The notes: generated by a model from the sequence alone, not told the origin. Shown: positions 23,993 through 32,733, counted from the stretch's first letter. The stretch is 49,136 bases of DNA from Lachnospiraceae bacterium (GCA_024693845.1 JAILKJ010000019.1:1-49136); one strand, 5' to 3'. Numbers and translations are program-made.

Positions 23993-25282
23993 CTAGTCCT
24001 TCAACGTAACAGTGAATTCCTTCTTGGGAAGCTGGGGCGGATAAAACCGTCCGAAGCCCTCGTCCTTAACAACCACCTTCAGGGTTTTGGCATCGCTCAT
24101 ACTAAGCTGCAGCAGGAAAGAAAAGCTGCGGCCCGGGCGCTCCTGATCCATATCGAGTTTCAGTACCTCTTCATAGCTCTTACCGCTGAAGATGGGCTGG
24201 ATCTGCAATCTGATCTCGTCTGCCTGTTCCAGCAGCACCTGAGTCTCGCACTGGGCATCATAATAGCTCGTACCCGCATCCAGAAGCGGCAGATACCCTT
24301 CTGCCGAGTCCTCTACCACCGAAAGGCCTATATTACACCGGAGCATGTCCTTTCCCAAAAACAGGAAATCCTCTGTCTGCATGCCGGGCCAGATCCTTTC
24401 CGATGCGGAAAAAGCCGCCCCCTTGGAAAAGAGATTGTTGCCGGCATAGACCTTCCTGTTCTTACAGAGAAGGCGTCTGCTCTGTTCATACCAATTGGAG
24501 GAAAAGCCGTCACCGATCAGATAGATACTGGTAACGATCCTTCCCGCCGTAAAGTGCATCACATATTCCGCCAGACGAAGGTCCAGTTCCGCAAGGGCCC
24601 TGTCATGCTCCGTGATGGACGGATAATGCTTTTTCTTAACGATGCCCGTATCGTCATCTCTTTCGATGGAGGTGACCACGGGAGAGGTCCTGGGATTCAT
24701 CTCCATGCAGTAGGCAACCATCTTTTCATCGGTGAGATCAAAGACGCCGGTCACATATCCCAAAAGCTTTTCCGGCTGATGGGAAAGATAGGAAAAAAGA
24801 CTGTCCTCATTTCTCTGTACCCGGATCTGTCCCTTGGGCACCGGAAGGTTGGCAAGGATCGCCTCCAGCTCCTCCAGTCTGTCCTCGGGAAAAGGCTCCA
24901 CACTGATGGTAAGGGCCATGATGGAGACGGCACACTTTTCGATCTCCTCCATGTCATGCATCGCCATGCGGATGCCGTGTCCCATGAAAAGATGCAAAAG
25001 CTCACCGTAGGTGTACTGCTCCGAGCCCAGCATCACCTTCTCACCCTGGTGATCCAGAAGATCGCATGCCATATTCTCTTTGTGAAGGGAAAACTGCTCA
25101 GCCGCATCCTCTCCGTAATACCAGCGGTTGCTTCCCTTCTCCCTGCCGATGCAAAGCGGCAGCATCAGGAGTTCATCCGATGCGGGCATATGCAGCGTCG
25201 CCGGCGCTCCGCCTTCGGGCGCATAAGAGATCTGCAGAAATCTCCTGTTCAGTTCCATGCCCAGCACTACTTTTTTTTCCAT
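23993..25282 (-). CDS. Hsp70/actin-fold protein, DUF5716-like
   Basis: A protein of 429 residues that reads as an Hsp70-like ATPase followed by a beta-rich domain. Phosphate-1 strand VVLGMELNRRFLQISY (5-20); phosphate-2 position YVTGVFDLTDEKMVAYC (177-193), where the Gly-rich turn DLGGGT is not conserved; adenosine motif SIYLIGDGFSSNW (252-264); then NLFSKGAAFSA (283-293), like the GAA segment of DnaK. The C-terminal part (about 345-429) resembles the Hsp70 substrate-binding beta-sandwich. It matches what I recall of the clostridial DUF5716 family, next to DUF5717. It may bind but hydrolyse ATP poorly. No J-protein or GrpE gene is nearby. Confidence 0.75.
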   Translation of the reverse strand: MEKKVVLGMELNRRFLQISYAPEGGAPATLHMPASDELLMLPLCIGREKGSNRWYYGEDAAEQFSLHKENMACDLLDHQGEKVMLGSEQYTYGELLHLFMGHGIRMAMHDMEEIEKCAVSIMALTISVEPFPEDRLEELEAILANLPVPKGQIRVQRNEDSLFSYLSHQPEKLLGYVTGVFDLTDEKMVAYCMEMNPRTSPVVTSIERDDDTGIVKKKHYPSITEHDRALAELDLRLAEYVMHFTAGRIVTSIYLIGDGFSSNWYEQSRRLLCKNRKVYAGNNLFSKGAAFSASERIWPGMQTEDFLFLGKDMLRCNIGLSVVEDSAEGYLPLLDAGTSYYDAQCETQVLLEQADEIRLQIQPIFSGKSYEEVLKLDMDQERPGRSFSFLLQLSMSDAKTLKVVVKDEGFGRFYPPQLPKKEFTVTLKD

Positions 25283-25297
25283 TCAAAAAGCCCCTTC

Positions 25298-28200
25298 TTA
25301 ACTAAATAACTGCTCCGTGAGCGCATCCTGCCTTCTGTATTCCATGGCCAGTGCGCGTGCGCTCTTCTCATCCCCCAGCCCCCGGCTCATCTGCATATCA
25401 TACAGGATCTCAAACCGGCCGGAAGCCTCATGCTTGCGTGCTTCGTCCCATTCCAGCTGACCGCTCTGGGTCAGTACCGTATCCGCAAAGTTCTCTTCCT
25501 GGATATAGTAATGGATGTTCTCACCGTAAAACAGGCAGAAATCCTTGGCATAATATCCGGGACAGAGCTCCTCCAAAGTTCGCATCTGATAACTTTCTTC
25601 CCCGGGCAGACCACCCAGATAGCTTACCGTTACCCTTCGTCCGGGCTTGGAACGATATACCAGCCAGGTTCTTGCGGTATAGGGTAAAAGCTCCGGGAAC
25701 AGATACTTGAACCGTTCGAAGAAAGGCAGATATCCGCTCTCCGAAAGCTGCTGTTTTACCAGCATGTCGATCAGCCTCTCCTGTCTGTCGGTAAAAGCAT
25801 CCTGATTTTGTGACATTTCATAGAGCCATACAATGCGGCAAAGGGAAGGCATCTGCTCTTCCATCAGGAACTCTTTTTCCAAAAAGCTCATCATATCGGC
25901 CGTCAGGATCTCGCCTCCCACAAAGCTCTTGAAGCTGACATCCTGCAGGAATCTCTTTTTCTTCTCACTGCTTCCGCCATGGGTATCATAGTATTCATAT
26001 ACCCTGTCCCACTGAGGCAGATAGCCGTGGGTATAGACCGCTGCCGTAAGGATCCTCTCGGCAAGATCCAGAGCATCCACTTCCAGAGAAATGGCATCCT
26101 GGAAGATCTGCACCATCTGCTGGATACCGCCTTCATAGAAACGGCACAGGTATTCCAGAAGCTGTGGTGTATATTTGCCCTGCCGATAGGTATAGTACAT
26201 CAGAGCCAGCCACCTGGGATCCGCCTCGGGAATATTGTCCAGTCCCCGCAGGATCAGCCGGTTGAGGCTCTTGGGCGGTACGCCCTCAAAGCCGTACTCC
26301 CAAAGGAGGGATAGCGCCATCTCATCCTGCTCCAGCATGATGTGGTAGGTAATGATCCTGCCCCGCTTCTTCTCATCCGCACCTTCCACAGGATACTCAC
26401 CCAAAAGCTCCTTCATGATCTCGGTCTCATCCCTGTCATACAGCACGGACAAGAGCCGCTCCAGTACAGAAAGTCTCAGGGGAAGGGCGATCCGGGGATC
26501 TCTTGCCGCTTCCATATACAGCGGCCATTCCTCCGTCTTTTTCAAAAAGTCGTCTCCCGAGCCGGAAAGCCGCAGCAGCGCCAGCTCGCTGGAGGTATAA
26601 TCCGAATCCAGTATATATTTCCTGACAACATCCAGGGGAAGCAGACGTGTCGTCTTGATGGCACCGATGGCCTGGCGGCGGTTGCCCTTCTCATCCTCAA
26701 GCAACAGGCACACATCCTCCGAAACGATCTCCACCATTGCCTGTCCGTCCGTTACGGGGAAGCTCTTTTCCCGCTCCAGTCCCGCTTCAAGAACGATCAC
26801 TTTCTTTGCTTCCGGATCGCTTACCACCGCCTCATGCAAAAATGCCAGCGGCAGAAGGTAATCGGCTGCCGCCTCTACTTCCTTCTTGTCCCGGAACAGG
26901 AAGCGGTAGCAGCAGGCAAGGTCCGCATTGCATTCCCCTGTGGGGAGCATTTTTTTCGCAAACTCCCTGATCTGGGGATCATAGGCGTCGATGAGGGCAC
27001 CCAGCCTGGTGTGGTGCTCTAAGATGATCCGGAACAGGTGCGCCTTGAGGCGTTTCTCCAGATCACACTGATAAGCAAAATACATCAGCACATATTTGGG
27101 CGGAAGGGAAAGGTCATCCATTCCCCGGGAAGCCATATAGGATTCATAAAGCATGGTGATCCGAAGCTGCTTATCGACTGCCTTTTGGAACCAGAAAAAG
27201 CTCTCCTTATCGGTCCGGACGGAGCGGATCAAAAGTCCGCAGACCGCCTGCAGCAGGTCATCGGACTGATAGCCCTCATACATGCGCCGAAGGAAGGCAA
27301 GCAGTGCTCTGTCAGCCTGCTTCTCACGCTTGACAAGTTCGATCACGCGGCCCTCGATCCCTGCCGTCAAAAGCTCGTAGCGCAGGGCAAACTGGAGCAG
27401 GGAAATCTCGAATCTGCCCAGTCCCGACAGATAGGCCGGATTATCCTCGATAACACGGAAAGCCTCCCGAAGAAGGATGGGGCTTTCACAACCGCTGTAA
27501 TAACATTCCTCATACAGAGACAGCGCCTTAACGGGAGTGATCTGCTCACGAGGCAGCATCCTCAGATACAGACTGGTTATGATGGCATCTCCCCGCTGGT
27601 TGGCCAGAAGATCGCGCATCCTGCGCACGGCGCTTGACTGCAGTCTCATGTAATCGCCGCCGTTGCCCCGGGCCAGCATGGCTTCCAGATACCAGAAATA
27701 CGCCTGTTGGGCAGGCGTTACAACTTCATTTTCAATGACCCGTTCCACATGGCTGAAGATCCAGCCCGCCTCCTGGAATCTTCCCATGGAGCAGAGCAGA
27801 TGGGTCTGGTACAACCTGCCCTCGATATTACGACCATCGGTCTGGTTGATCTTCTCGATGCATTTCTCCGCGCGGCTGAGTGCCTCACCGGGATTGCCGC
27901 GGCCTGTGGAATGATCCAGATAAGCCCGCACCAAAAGTGCGGTCTGCCTTCTCTTTTCTTTCTGTTCAAGCAGCTTGGGATTGTCTTTTTTCTGCTTGCC
28001 GATCCTGACAAGCTCGCAGCAAAGCTCCTCTGAGCCGCCGTCGGGAATGAGCCGGATCTTCTCCCTGTGCTCATAGCCGTCCGTAGGCAGCAGATAGAAG
28101 GAAAAATGACAAACCTGATCCTCGAAATCGTCCTGGGTAAGCACCTGCTTATCCGCGGTCAGATACTCTCCCTCCAGACAGACTCGCAGGCTGGTATAAC

Positions 28201-28861
28201 CCCAGCCCTTTCTATTGATGGTCAGGATCTGCTGCTGCGGTTCATATACCTGCGGCAAAAGAAGCACATCCTCCTCAAGGGAAAACTGTGCTCTTTGCTT
28301 TTTATTCAGACTGATCAGAAATTCGTCCAGATTCCTGCCGTTGTCTTTCACGGCTGACATGCCCTTATACAGTGGCATCAGCCTTGCATCGTGACCGGAA
28401 AACAGCTTTTCCATCCGTTCCGAATAGAACAGATCCATAGCCGAATTCCAATCGGTGGCGGCAAGATTGGTGAAATGAAAAAGATTGCGGATGCTTCCCA
28501 GCTTCTCATCTTCATAGCTGTCGGAAACCGTTACGGAGAACGGGATCTGAAGCTGATGCAGGTTGGAGACCACCACCAGCTGTCCTTTGACGCAGGTACC
28601 GACACTCAGTCCGGTAGCGTCAAAGTAATAGCTTACGTGGATCTCATCTCCCTTGGCAAAACCTGCCTGAGGCTGCATCCTGTAATGTGTGGAATATAGA
28701 AAGGCGCTGATCCTTCTTCCGGTCTGCGCCCGCAGGAAAAGAGAGCCTTCTGCTTTCTTGCCTTCCAGGACGACAAGCTCCAGCTCTCTCGGGGTACATT
28801 CCAGGGTATCCTCGATATATTCGGTTGTCTGAGCCGGTATCATACCACTAATCCTATACAT
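25298..28861 (-). CDS. Giant solenoid protein, DUF5717-like, first gene of the cluster
   Basis: A protein of 1187 residues without signal peptide or membrane segment. The first 270 residues are beta-rich and look like two Ig-like sandwiches (SYYFDATGLSVGTCVKGQLV). From about 290 to 1000 follows a long alpha-solenoid of TPR-like helix pairs (RAEKCIEKINQTDGRNIEGR, GRFQEAGWIFSHVERVIEN). The last 130 residues are again beta-rich. It resembles the clostridial DUF5717 family as I recall it. ATG 28861 lies exactly 6 nt after TATACT, so the message may be leaderless. The alternative ATG 28843 has AGGA 8 nt upstream. It is 15 nt from the Hsp70-like gene. Function unknown; a large scaffold is likely. 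Confidence 0.8.
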   Translation of the reverse strand: MYRISGMIPAQTTEYIEDTLECTPRELELVVLEGKKAEGSLFLRAQTGRRISAFLYSTHYRMQPQAGFAKGDEIHVSYYFDATGLSVGTCVKGQLVVVSNLHQLQIPFSVTVSDSYEDEKLGSIRNLFHFTNLAATDWNSAMDLFYSERMEKLFSGHDARLMPLYKGMSAVKDNGRNLDEFLISLNKKQRAQFSLEEDVLLLPQVYEPQQQILTINRKGWGYTSLRVCLEGEYLTADKQVLTQDDFEDQVCHFSFYLLPTDGYEHREKIRLIPDGGSEELCCELVRIGKQKKDNPKLLEQKEKRRQTALLVRAYLDHSTGRGNPGEALSRAEKCIEKINQTDGRNIEGRLYQTHLLCSMGRFQEAGWIFSHVERVIENEVVTPAQQAYFWYLEAMLARGNGGDYMRLQSSAVRRMRDLLANQRGDAIITSLYLRMLPREQITPVKALSLYEECYYSGCESPILLREAFRVIEDNPAYLSGLGRFEISLLQFALRYELLTAGIEGRVIELVKREKQADRALLAFLRRMYEGYQSDDLLQAVCGLLIRSVRTDKESFFWFQKAVDKQLRITMLYESYMASRGMDDLSLPPKYVLMYFAYQCDLEKRLKAHLFRIILEHHTRLGALIDAYDPQIREFAKKMLPTGECNADLACCYRFLFRDKKEVEAAADYLLPLAFLHEAVVSDPEAKKVIVLEAGLEREKSFPVTDGQAMVEIVSEDVCLLLEDEKGNRRQAIGAIKTTRLLPLDVVRKYILDSDYTSSELALLRLSGSGDDFLKKTEEWPLYMEAARDPRIALPLRLSVLERLLSVLYDRDETEIMKELLGEYPVEGADEKKRGRIITYHIMLEQDEMALSLLWEYGFEGVPPKSLNRLILRGLDNIPEADPRWLALMYYTYRQGKYTPQLLEYLCRFYEGGIQQMVQIFQDAISLEVDALDLAERILTAAVYTHGYLPQWDRVYEYYDTHGGSSEKKKRFLQDVSFKSFVGGEILTADMMSFLEKEFLMEEQMPSLCRIVWLYEMSQNQDAFTDRQERLIDMLVKQQLSESGYLPFFERFKYLFPELLPYTARTWLVYRSKPGRRVTVSYLGGLPGEESYQMRTLEELCPGYYAKDFCLFYGENIHYYIQEENFADTVLTQSGQLEWDEARKHEASGRFEILYDMQMSRGLGDEKSARALAMEYRRQDALTEQLFS

Positions 28862-28867
28862 AGGCTC

Positions 28868-28897
28868 AGTATATCACATTTGGTCCGGCTGTGTCAT
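28868..28897 (-). promoter_or_regulatory. Promoter of the four-gene cluster, leaderless geometry
   Basis: ATGACA (28892-28897), 18 nt, TATACT (28868-28873), then 6 nt and the ATG at 28861. The -35 box is weak, the -10 box good. It lies in the 42-nt gap after the ABC permease gene. Confidence 0.55.
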
Positions 28898-28903
28898 TTT
28901 TTC

Positions 28904-29743
28904 TTAATCGAGATTCAGCTTATTTTTCATAAAGTTCAGCGACAGAATATACAGTCCCGCACTGGCTGCCAACGTCAAAAGTGCAGCTACCAGATAGATG
29001 ACTAAAAGGGTGTTCTCCGTGGGCTCCCAGTTGGCAAAAAGCCCCTTATCGATGCCGGCACCCATGCCGAAAATAAGGCTCTGGGTCAACAGGTTGGTGA
29101 CCAGCTGGATCGCCATACTGATACCGATGTAGATACCGATGGAGGCAAGCACCTTGTTCTTGGAGATCTGCTGACCGATGCTAATGGCCGCATATCCCTT
29201 CATGATGGAAAAGAGCATGCTGCCGATCCCCAGAAGGATGAACACCAGAATGAAGAGGATCGCCTTGCCGTTGCTGATCTCCAGCTCCCGCAGGCCCTCT
29301 CCGATACTCCTAAACAGCTCTGAAACGCCGCCTTCCATCATGGAAGCGATAAGGATCGCCACCGAAAAAGTTACCACAAAGGAACTGATGCACTTCCACA
29401 CGAAGGCTACCAGGGTCTTGGAAAGCATCAGATCGTTGCTGGTCACAGGAAGAGTATGCATCAGGTAACCCTGATCCGTATACAGGTTCCGGTAAAACCG
29501 GATAAAGAAGAACAGGGTGGAAACCACTGCCAGAACACCGATTCCCACAACGTATACCATCATGTAGCTCATAAAGCCCATCATGGTGCCGAACTGGTAT
29601 TTTTCCGCACTCATGACCTTATCCAGATTGTCGTGATTAAAGACCATAACGCCGATGAGGGCCACTACCAGCATGGCTGCATTCAGGATCGTCATCAGCT
29701 TCCAGGTATCTTTCCATTCATGAACAAGTAATTTTTTCAGCAT
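28904..29743 (-). CDS. ABC transporter permease of the GntR/YtrA-controlled transporter
   Basis: A protein of 279 residues with about six hydrophobic segments (for example IGVLAVVSTLFFFIRFY and AILFILVFILLGIGSML). The N-terminus MLKKLLVHEWKDTWKLM is typical of ABC-2-like permeases that work with an ATPase of the YtrB type. GGGAGGTG lies inside the ATPase gene, and the genes overlap by 7 nt. Transport direction and substrate are unknown; efflux of peptide antibiotics or envelope stress response is the usual role of this family. Confidence 0.88.
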   Translation of the reverse strand: MLKKLLVHEWKDTWKLMTILNAAMLVVALIGVMVFNHDNLDKVMSAEKYQFGTMMGFMSYMMVYVVGIGVLAVVSTLFFFIRFYRNLYTDQGYLMHTLPVTSNDLMLSKTLVAFVWKCISSFVVTFSVAILIASMMEGGVSELFRSIGEGLRELEISNGKAILFILVFILLGIGSMLFSIMKGYAAISIGQQISKNKVLASIGIYIGISMAIQLVTNLLTQSLIFGMGAGIDKGLFANWEPTENTLLVIYLVAALLTLAASAGLYILSLNFMKNKLNLD

Positions 29744-30438
29744 GCGAACACCTCCCTGAAATACTGATCCACTGTCTTACCAACCTTTTCGCGGATATCA
29801 TCCACGCCCGCGCGAAGTACGATCCTTCCGTTCTTCAGGAAGATCACGTCATCCAGGATATTCTCGATATCCGAGATCAGATGGGTACAGATCAGCACGC
29901 TTGCTTCGGGATTATAGTTCTGGATGATGGTCCGGATGATATAATCCCTGGCAGCCGGATCCACACCGGCAATGGGCTCATCAAGAATGAAGAGCTTTGC
30001 GTCCCGGCTCATGACCAGGATCAGCTGGATCTTCTCCTTGTTACCTTTGGAAAGGGTTTTCAGTCTCGCCTCGGAAGGAATCCCCAAAGACTCGATCATT
30101 TCCAGAGCCCTGTCCTTACGAAAGTCCGGATAAAAATCCTCAAAAAAGTCCACGATGTCGCTCACCGTCTTCTGTGCCTCAAGGTATGTCCTCTCAGGCA
30201 GATAGGAAACAATACTCTTACTTTCGGGTCCGGGTAAAAGTCCTTCTACCAGCACCGTGCCGCTGGTGGGCTTCAACAGTCCGTTGATCATTTTGATCAA
30301 TGTCGTCTTACCGCTACCGTTGGGGCCCAGCAGGCCGATGATATGACCGCTCTCAATGGTAAGGTTCATATCGGTGACCGCCGCTTTCCCGTTGGGATAG
30401 CATTTTGTCAGATTGGTGCACTGTACCAATGTGCTCAT
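29737..30438 (-). CDS. ABC transporter ATP-binding protein of the GntR/YtrA-controlled transporter
   Basis: A protein of 233 residues. Walker A GLLGPNGSGKTTLIK near residue 40, Q-loop region SYLPERTYL, signature LSKGNKEKIQL (S-K-G-N in place of S-G-G-Q, common in YtrB-like ATPases), Walker B KLFILDEPIAGVD, and H-loop LICTHLISD. It is cytosolic and powers the permease encoded at 28904-29743. AGGAGGAG precedes the ATG, 23 nt after the regulator gene. Confidence 0.93.
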   Translation of the reverse strand: MSTLVQCTNLTKCYPNGKAAVTDMNLTIESGHIIGLLGPNGSGKTTLIKMINGLLKPTSGTVLVEGLLPGPESKSIVSYLPERTYLEAQKTVSDIVDFFEDFYPDFRKDRALEMIESLGIPSEARLKTLSKGNKEKIQLILVMSRDAKLFILDEPIAGVDPAARDYIIRTIIQNYNPEASVLICTHLISDIENILDDVIFLKNGRIVLRAGVDDIREKVGKTVDQYFREVFAC

Positions 30439-30461
30439 TTCTCTCCTCCTTTATCTGCCGC

Positions 30462-30833
30462 TCAGGCTTCCAGCCTGGCAGCCATTCGGTCTACAAATTC
30501 CCTGGTCTTGGACGGAACATATCCGAGGGAACGCATTTTTTCAAAATAGATCCCCGTCTCTTCTTCAGCCATTCCTTCCCGCATCGCCAGGATCTTGTCT
30601 TCCTCATCGGTTACCGTCTTGCCGTTGGTCCTCTGGGTGTGCAAAAGTCCCTGACGTTCCAGGTCTCCCAGCGCTTTTTGCATCGTGTTGGGATTTACGC
30701 CCGCCTCCGATGCCAGCTCTCTGACGGAGGGGATCTTCTCGCCGGGCGGATAATACCCCGATACGATCCGGTTCTTGAGTTTCTCGACAATCTGAATGTA
30801 GATCGGTCTGTCTGTCTTCATCTCCCAGGCCAT
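30462..30833 (-). CDS. GntR family (YtrA-like) transcriptional regulator
   Basis: A protein of 123 residues: winged helix DRPIYIQIVEKLKNRIVSG, then GEKIPSVRELASEAGVNPNT and MQKALGDLERQGLLHTQRT, with a short C-terminal helix (about 40 residues). This is the YtrA subfamily. It starts the operon regulator-ATPase-permease. AAGGAGG is about 7 nt before the ATG. The inverted repeat at 30871-30890 overlaps its promoter, so it probably represses its own operon. The half-sites equal those of the GntR gene at 1189-1554. Confidence 0.93.
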   Translation of the reverse strand: MAWEMKTDRPIYIQIVEKLKNRIVSGYYPPGEKIPSVRELASEAGVNPNTMQKALGDLERQGLLHTQRTNGKTVTDEEDKILAMREGMAEEETGIYFEKMRSLGYVPSKTREFVDRMAARLEA

Positions 30834-30870
30834 ACCACTGCCTCCTTTCTTCTTTCTCTCACTTTCTTAC

Positions 30871-30890
30871 TGTATTATCTATGTAATACA
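30871..30890. promoter_or_regulatory. YtrA-type operator of the ABC transporter operon
   Basis: TGTATTA, 6 nt, TAATACA. The -10 box (30888-30893) overlaps the repeat. Same half-sites as 1580-1600 with one base less between them. Confidence 0.75.
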
Positions 30891-30916
30891 ATAATACATC
30901 TTTCCTGTCCTGTCAA
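30888..30916 (-). promoter_or_regulatory. Promoter of the GntR-ABC operon
   Basis: TTGACA (30911-30916), 17 nt, TATTGT (30888-30893) on the minus strand. Confidence 0.65.
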
Positions 30917-30957
30917 CCCTTATCGGATAATTTAAGCCGGAAAGATGCGGGACTACG

Positions 30958-30990
30958 CAAAAAAAGCGGAAGACTTACGTCCTCCGCTTT
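30958..30990 (-). terminator. Terminator after the thrH-like gene
   Basis: Stem AAAGCGGAGGAC / GTCTTCCGCTTT with a GTAA loop and one mismatch, followed on the minus strand by TTTTTTT. It separates the ilvE-thrH operon from the GntR-ABC operon. Confidence 0.85.
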
Positions 30991-31014
30991 AGATCGTTAG
31001 TTGCTGTTATCCTG

Positions 31015-31620
31015 TTATTTCGTCAGCTGTTTGCTGATGGCATCCAGAAGATCATCATATTCCTCGAATGCCGGATACTGGGGATAGTCTTTCTTGATGG
31101 CCTCCGTGGAACGGAACAGGAATCCTGCCTTGGAAGCCTCGATCATTCCCAGATCATTGAAGCTGTCGCCTGATGCGATGGTATCGTATCCGATGGACTG
31201 AAGGGCTTTCACCGTTGTCAGCTTGCTCTTTTCCACTCTCATCCGATAACCGGTGATGGTACCGTCCTCGGCCACCTCAAGGGTATTGCAAAAGATGGTG
31301 GGCCAGCCCAGCTTCTCCATCAGGGGCGCGGCAAACTGGGTGAAGGTGTCACTTAAAATGATCACCTGGGTTCTCTCACGGAGCTTATCCAGAAACTCTC
31401 TTGCTCCGGGAAGGGGATCGATCCCGCGGATCGTCTCCTGTATCTGCTTAAGGCCCAGTCCATGCTCCTTCAGAATGGCCAGCCTGTAGGCCATCAGCTT
31501 ATCATAATCAGGCTCGTCCCGGGTGGTCCGCTTCAGCTCCTCGATCCCGGTTGCCTCAGCAAACGCGATCCAGATCTCGGGAACCAGGACTCCTTCCAGG
31601 TCTAAACATACGATCTCCAT
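31015..31620 (-). CDS. thrH: ThrH-like HAD phosphatase (phosphoserine/homoserine phosphotransferase type)
   Basis: A protein of 201 residues. Motif I CLDLEGVLVPEIW is the form found in ThrH and differs from the DxDxT form of SerB. Motif II is VIILSDTFTQF, a Lys follows in EKSKLTTVKAL and motif IV is SGDSFNDLGMI. ThrH removes phosphate from phosphoserine and can pass it to homoserine. The start overlaps the ilvE stop (TAATG), with GGGAG ahead, so the two are coupled. This links serine/threonine and branched-chain amino acid metabolism. The exact acceptor is unproven. Confidence 0.87.
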   Translation of the reverse strand: MEIVCLDLEGVLVPEIWIAFAEATGIEELKRTTRDEPDYDKLMAYRLAILKEHGLGLKQIQETIRGIDPLPGAREFLDKLRERTQVIILSDTFTQFAAPLMEKLGWPTIFCNTLEVAEDGTITGYRMRVEKSKLTTVKALQSIGYDTIASGDSFNDLGMIEASKAGFLFRSTEAIKKDYPQYPAFEEYDDLLDAISKQLTK

Positions 31621-32645
31621 TATTTAATCTCCCTGATCCAGCCTTCGGGTGCATCAAGTCTGCCCATCTGGATACCGGTAAGGGTATCGTACAGCTTCTT
31701 CGTGGTCTCACCCATCTGCTCCATACCGCTGGCAAAGCAGATCTCCTTGCCGTGGTCAACGATCTTGCCTACGGGAGAGATAACGGCTGCCGTACCGCAA
31801 AGACCGCACTCTGCAAAATCGGAAAGCTCATCCAGATATACTTCTCTCTCCTCTGTCTCAAGTCCCAGATACTCCTTGGCAACATACATCAGAGATCTTC
31901 TGGTGATGGAAGGCAGAATGCTGGAGGACTTCGGTGTAACAACCTTGCCGTCTTTGGTGATGAACAGGAAGTTCGCACCGCCGGTCTCCTCAACCTTGGT
32001 TCTGGTACCTGCGTCGAGGTACATATTCTCATCATAGCCCTCCTGATGTGCCGTTACGATGGCATGAAGGCTCATGGCATAGTTCAGACCTGCCTTGATA
32101 TGACCGGTTCCGTGAGGTGCCGCACGGTCAAAGTCAGAGATCTTGATGGTGATCGGCTTTGCGCCGCCCTTGAAGTAAGGGCCTACGGGCGTGGTGAAAA
32201 TACGGAACTGATACTCGTCTGCCGGCTTAACTCCGATAACCGGATTGCTGCCGAACATATAAGGTCTTACATATAAAGTAGCTCCGCTGCCGTAAGGAGG
32301 TACAAATCCTTCGTTAGCCTTAACGGTCTGAATGACCGCATCCACGAAACGATCCTCGGGGAAAACGGGCATCTCCAGTCTCTTTGCGGAGTCAGCCATA
32401 CGGCTTGCGTTTAAGTCGGGGCGGAAGCACACGATCCTGCCGTCCTCGGTGGTATATGCCTTAAGGCCTTCAAAGATCGTCTGTGCATACTGAAGAACAC
32501 CTGCACATTCGCTGATCACGACCTTATCATCCTCAGTCATCACTCCGTCATCCCAGGCGCCGTCCTTAAAATTCGAAACGAAACGCTTGTCCGTCTTGAT
32601 GTAACCAAATCCCAGATTCGACCAATCAATGTTTTTCTTTTCCAT
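31620..32645 (-). CDS. ilvE: Branched-chain amino acid aminotransferase
   Basis: A protein of 341 residues of fold type IV. The PLP Lys lies in HIKAGLNYAMSLHAIV-like context. The conserved late segments are LDAGTRTKVEETGGANFLFI and SSSILPSITRRSLM, with ECGLCGTAAVISPVG near the C-terminus. It moves the amino group between Val, Leu, Ile and 2-oxoglutarate. The start at 32645 is chosen because a purine-rich AAGGAAAGGAAG lies just upstream and family members begin MEKKNIDWSNLGFGYIKTD. The upstream in-frame ATG has no such site. First gene of ilvE-thrH. Confidence 0.95.
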   Translation of the reverse strand: MEKKNIDWSNLGFGYIKTDKRFVSNFKDGAWDDGVMTEDDKVVISECAGVLQYAQTIFEGLKAYTTEDGRIVCFRPDLNASRMADSAKRLEMPVFPEDRFVDAVIQTVKANEGFVPPYGSGATLYVRPYMFGSNPVIGVKPADEYQFRIFTTPVGPYFKGGAKPITIKISDFDRAAPHGTGHIKAGLNYAMSLHAIVTAHQEGYDENMYLDAGTRTKVEETGGANFLFITKDGKVVTPKSSSILPSITRRSLMYVAKEYLGLETEEREVYLDELSDFAECGLCGTAAVISPVGKIVDHGKEICFASGMEQMGETTKKLYDTLTGIQMGRLDAPEGWIREIK

Positions 32646-32703
32646 GTTCTTTGCTTCCTTTCCTTTTCTCCTTGTATGATCCAAGGGCATAATTGTCTTT
32701 CCT

Positions 32704-32733
32704 AGTTTACACCCGCTAATTTTACTCTGTCAA
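32704..32733 (-). promoter_or_regulatory. Promoter of ilvE-thrH
   Basis: TTGACA (32728-32733), 18 nt, TAAACT (32704-32709), about 60 nt before the ilvE ATG. No T-box is seen. Confidence 0.6.
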
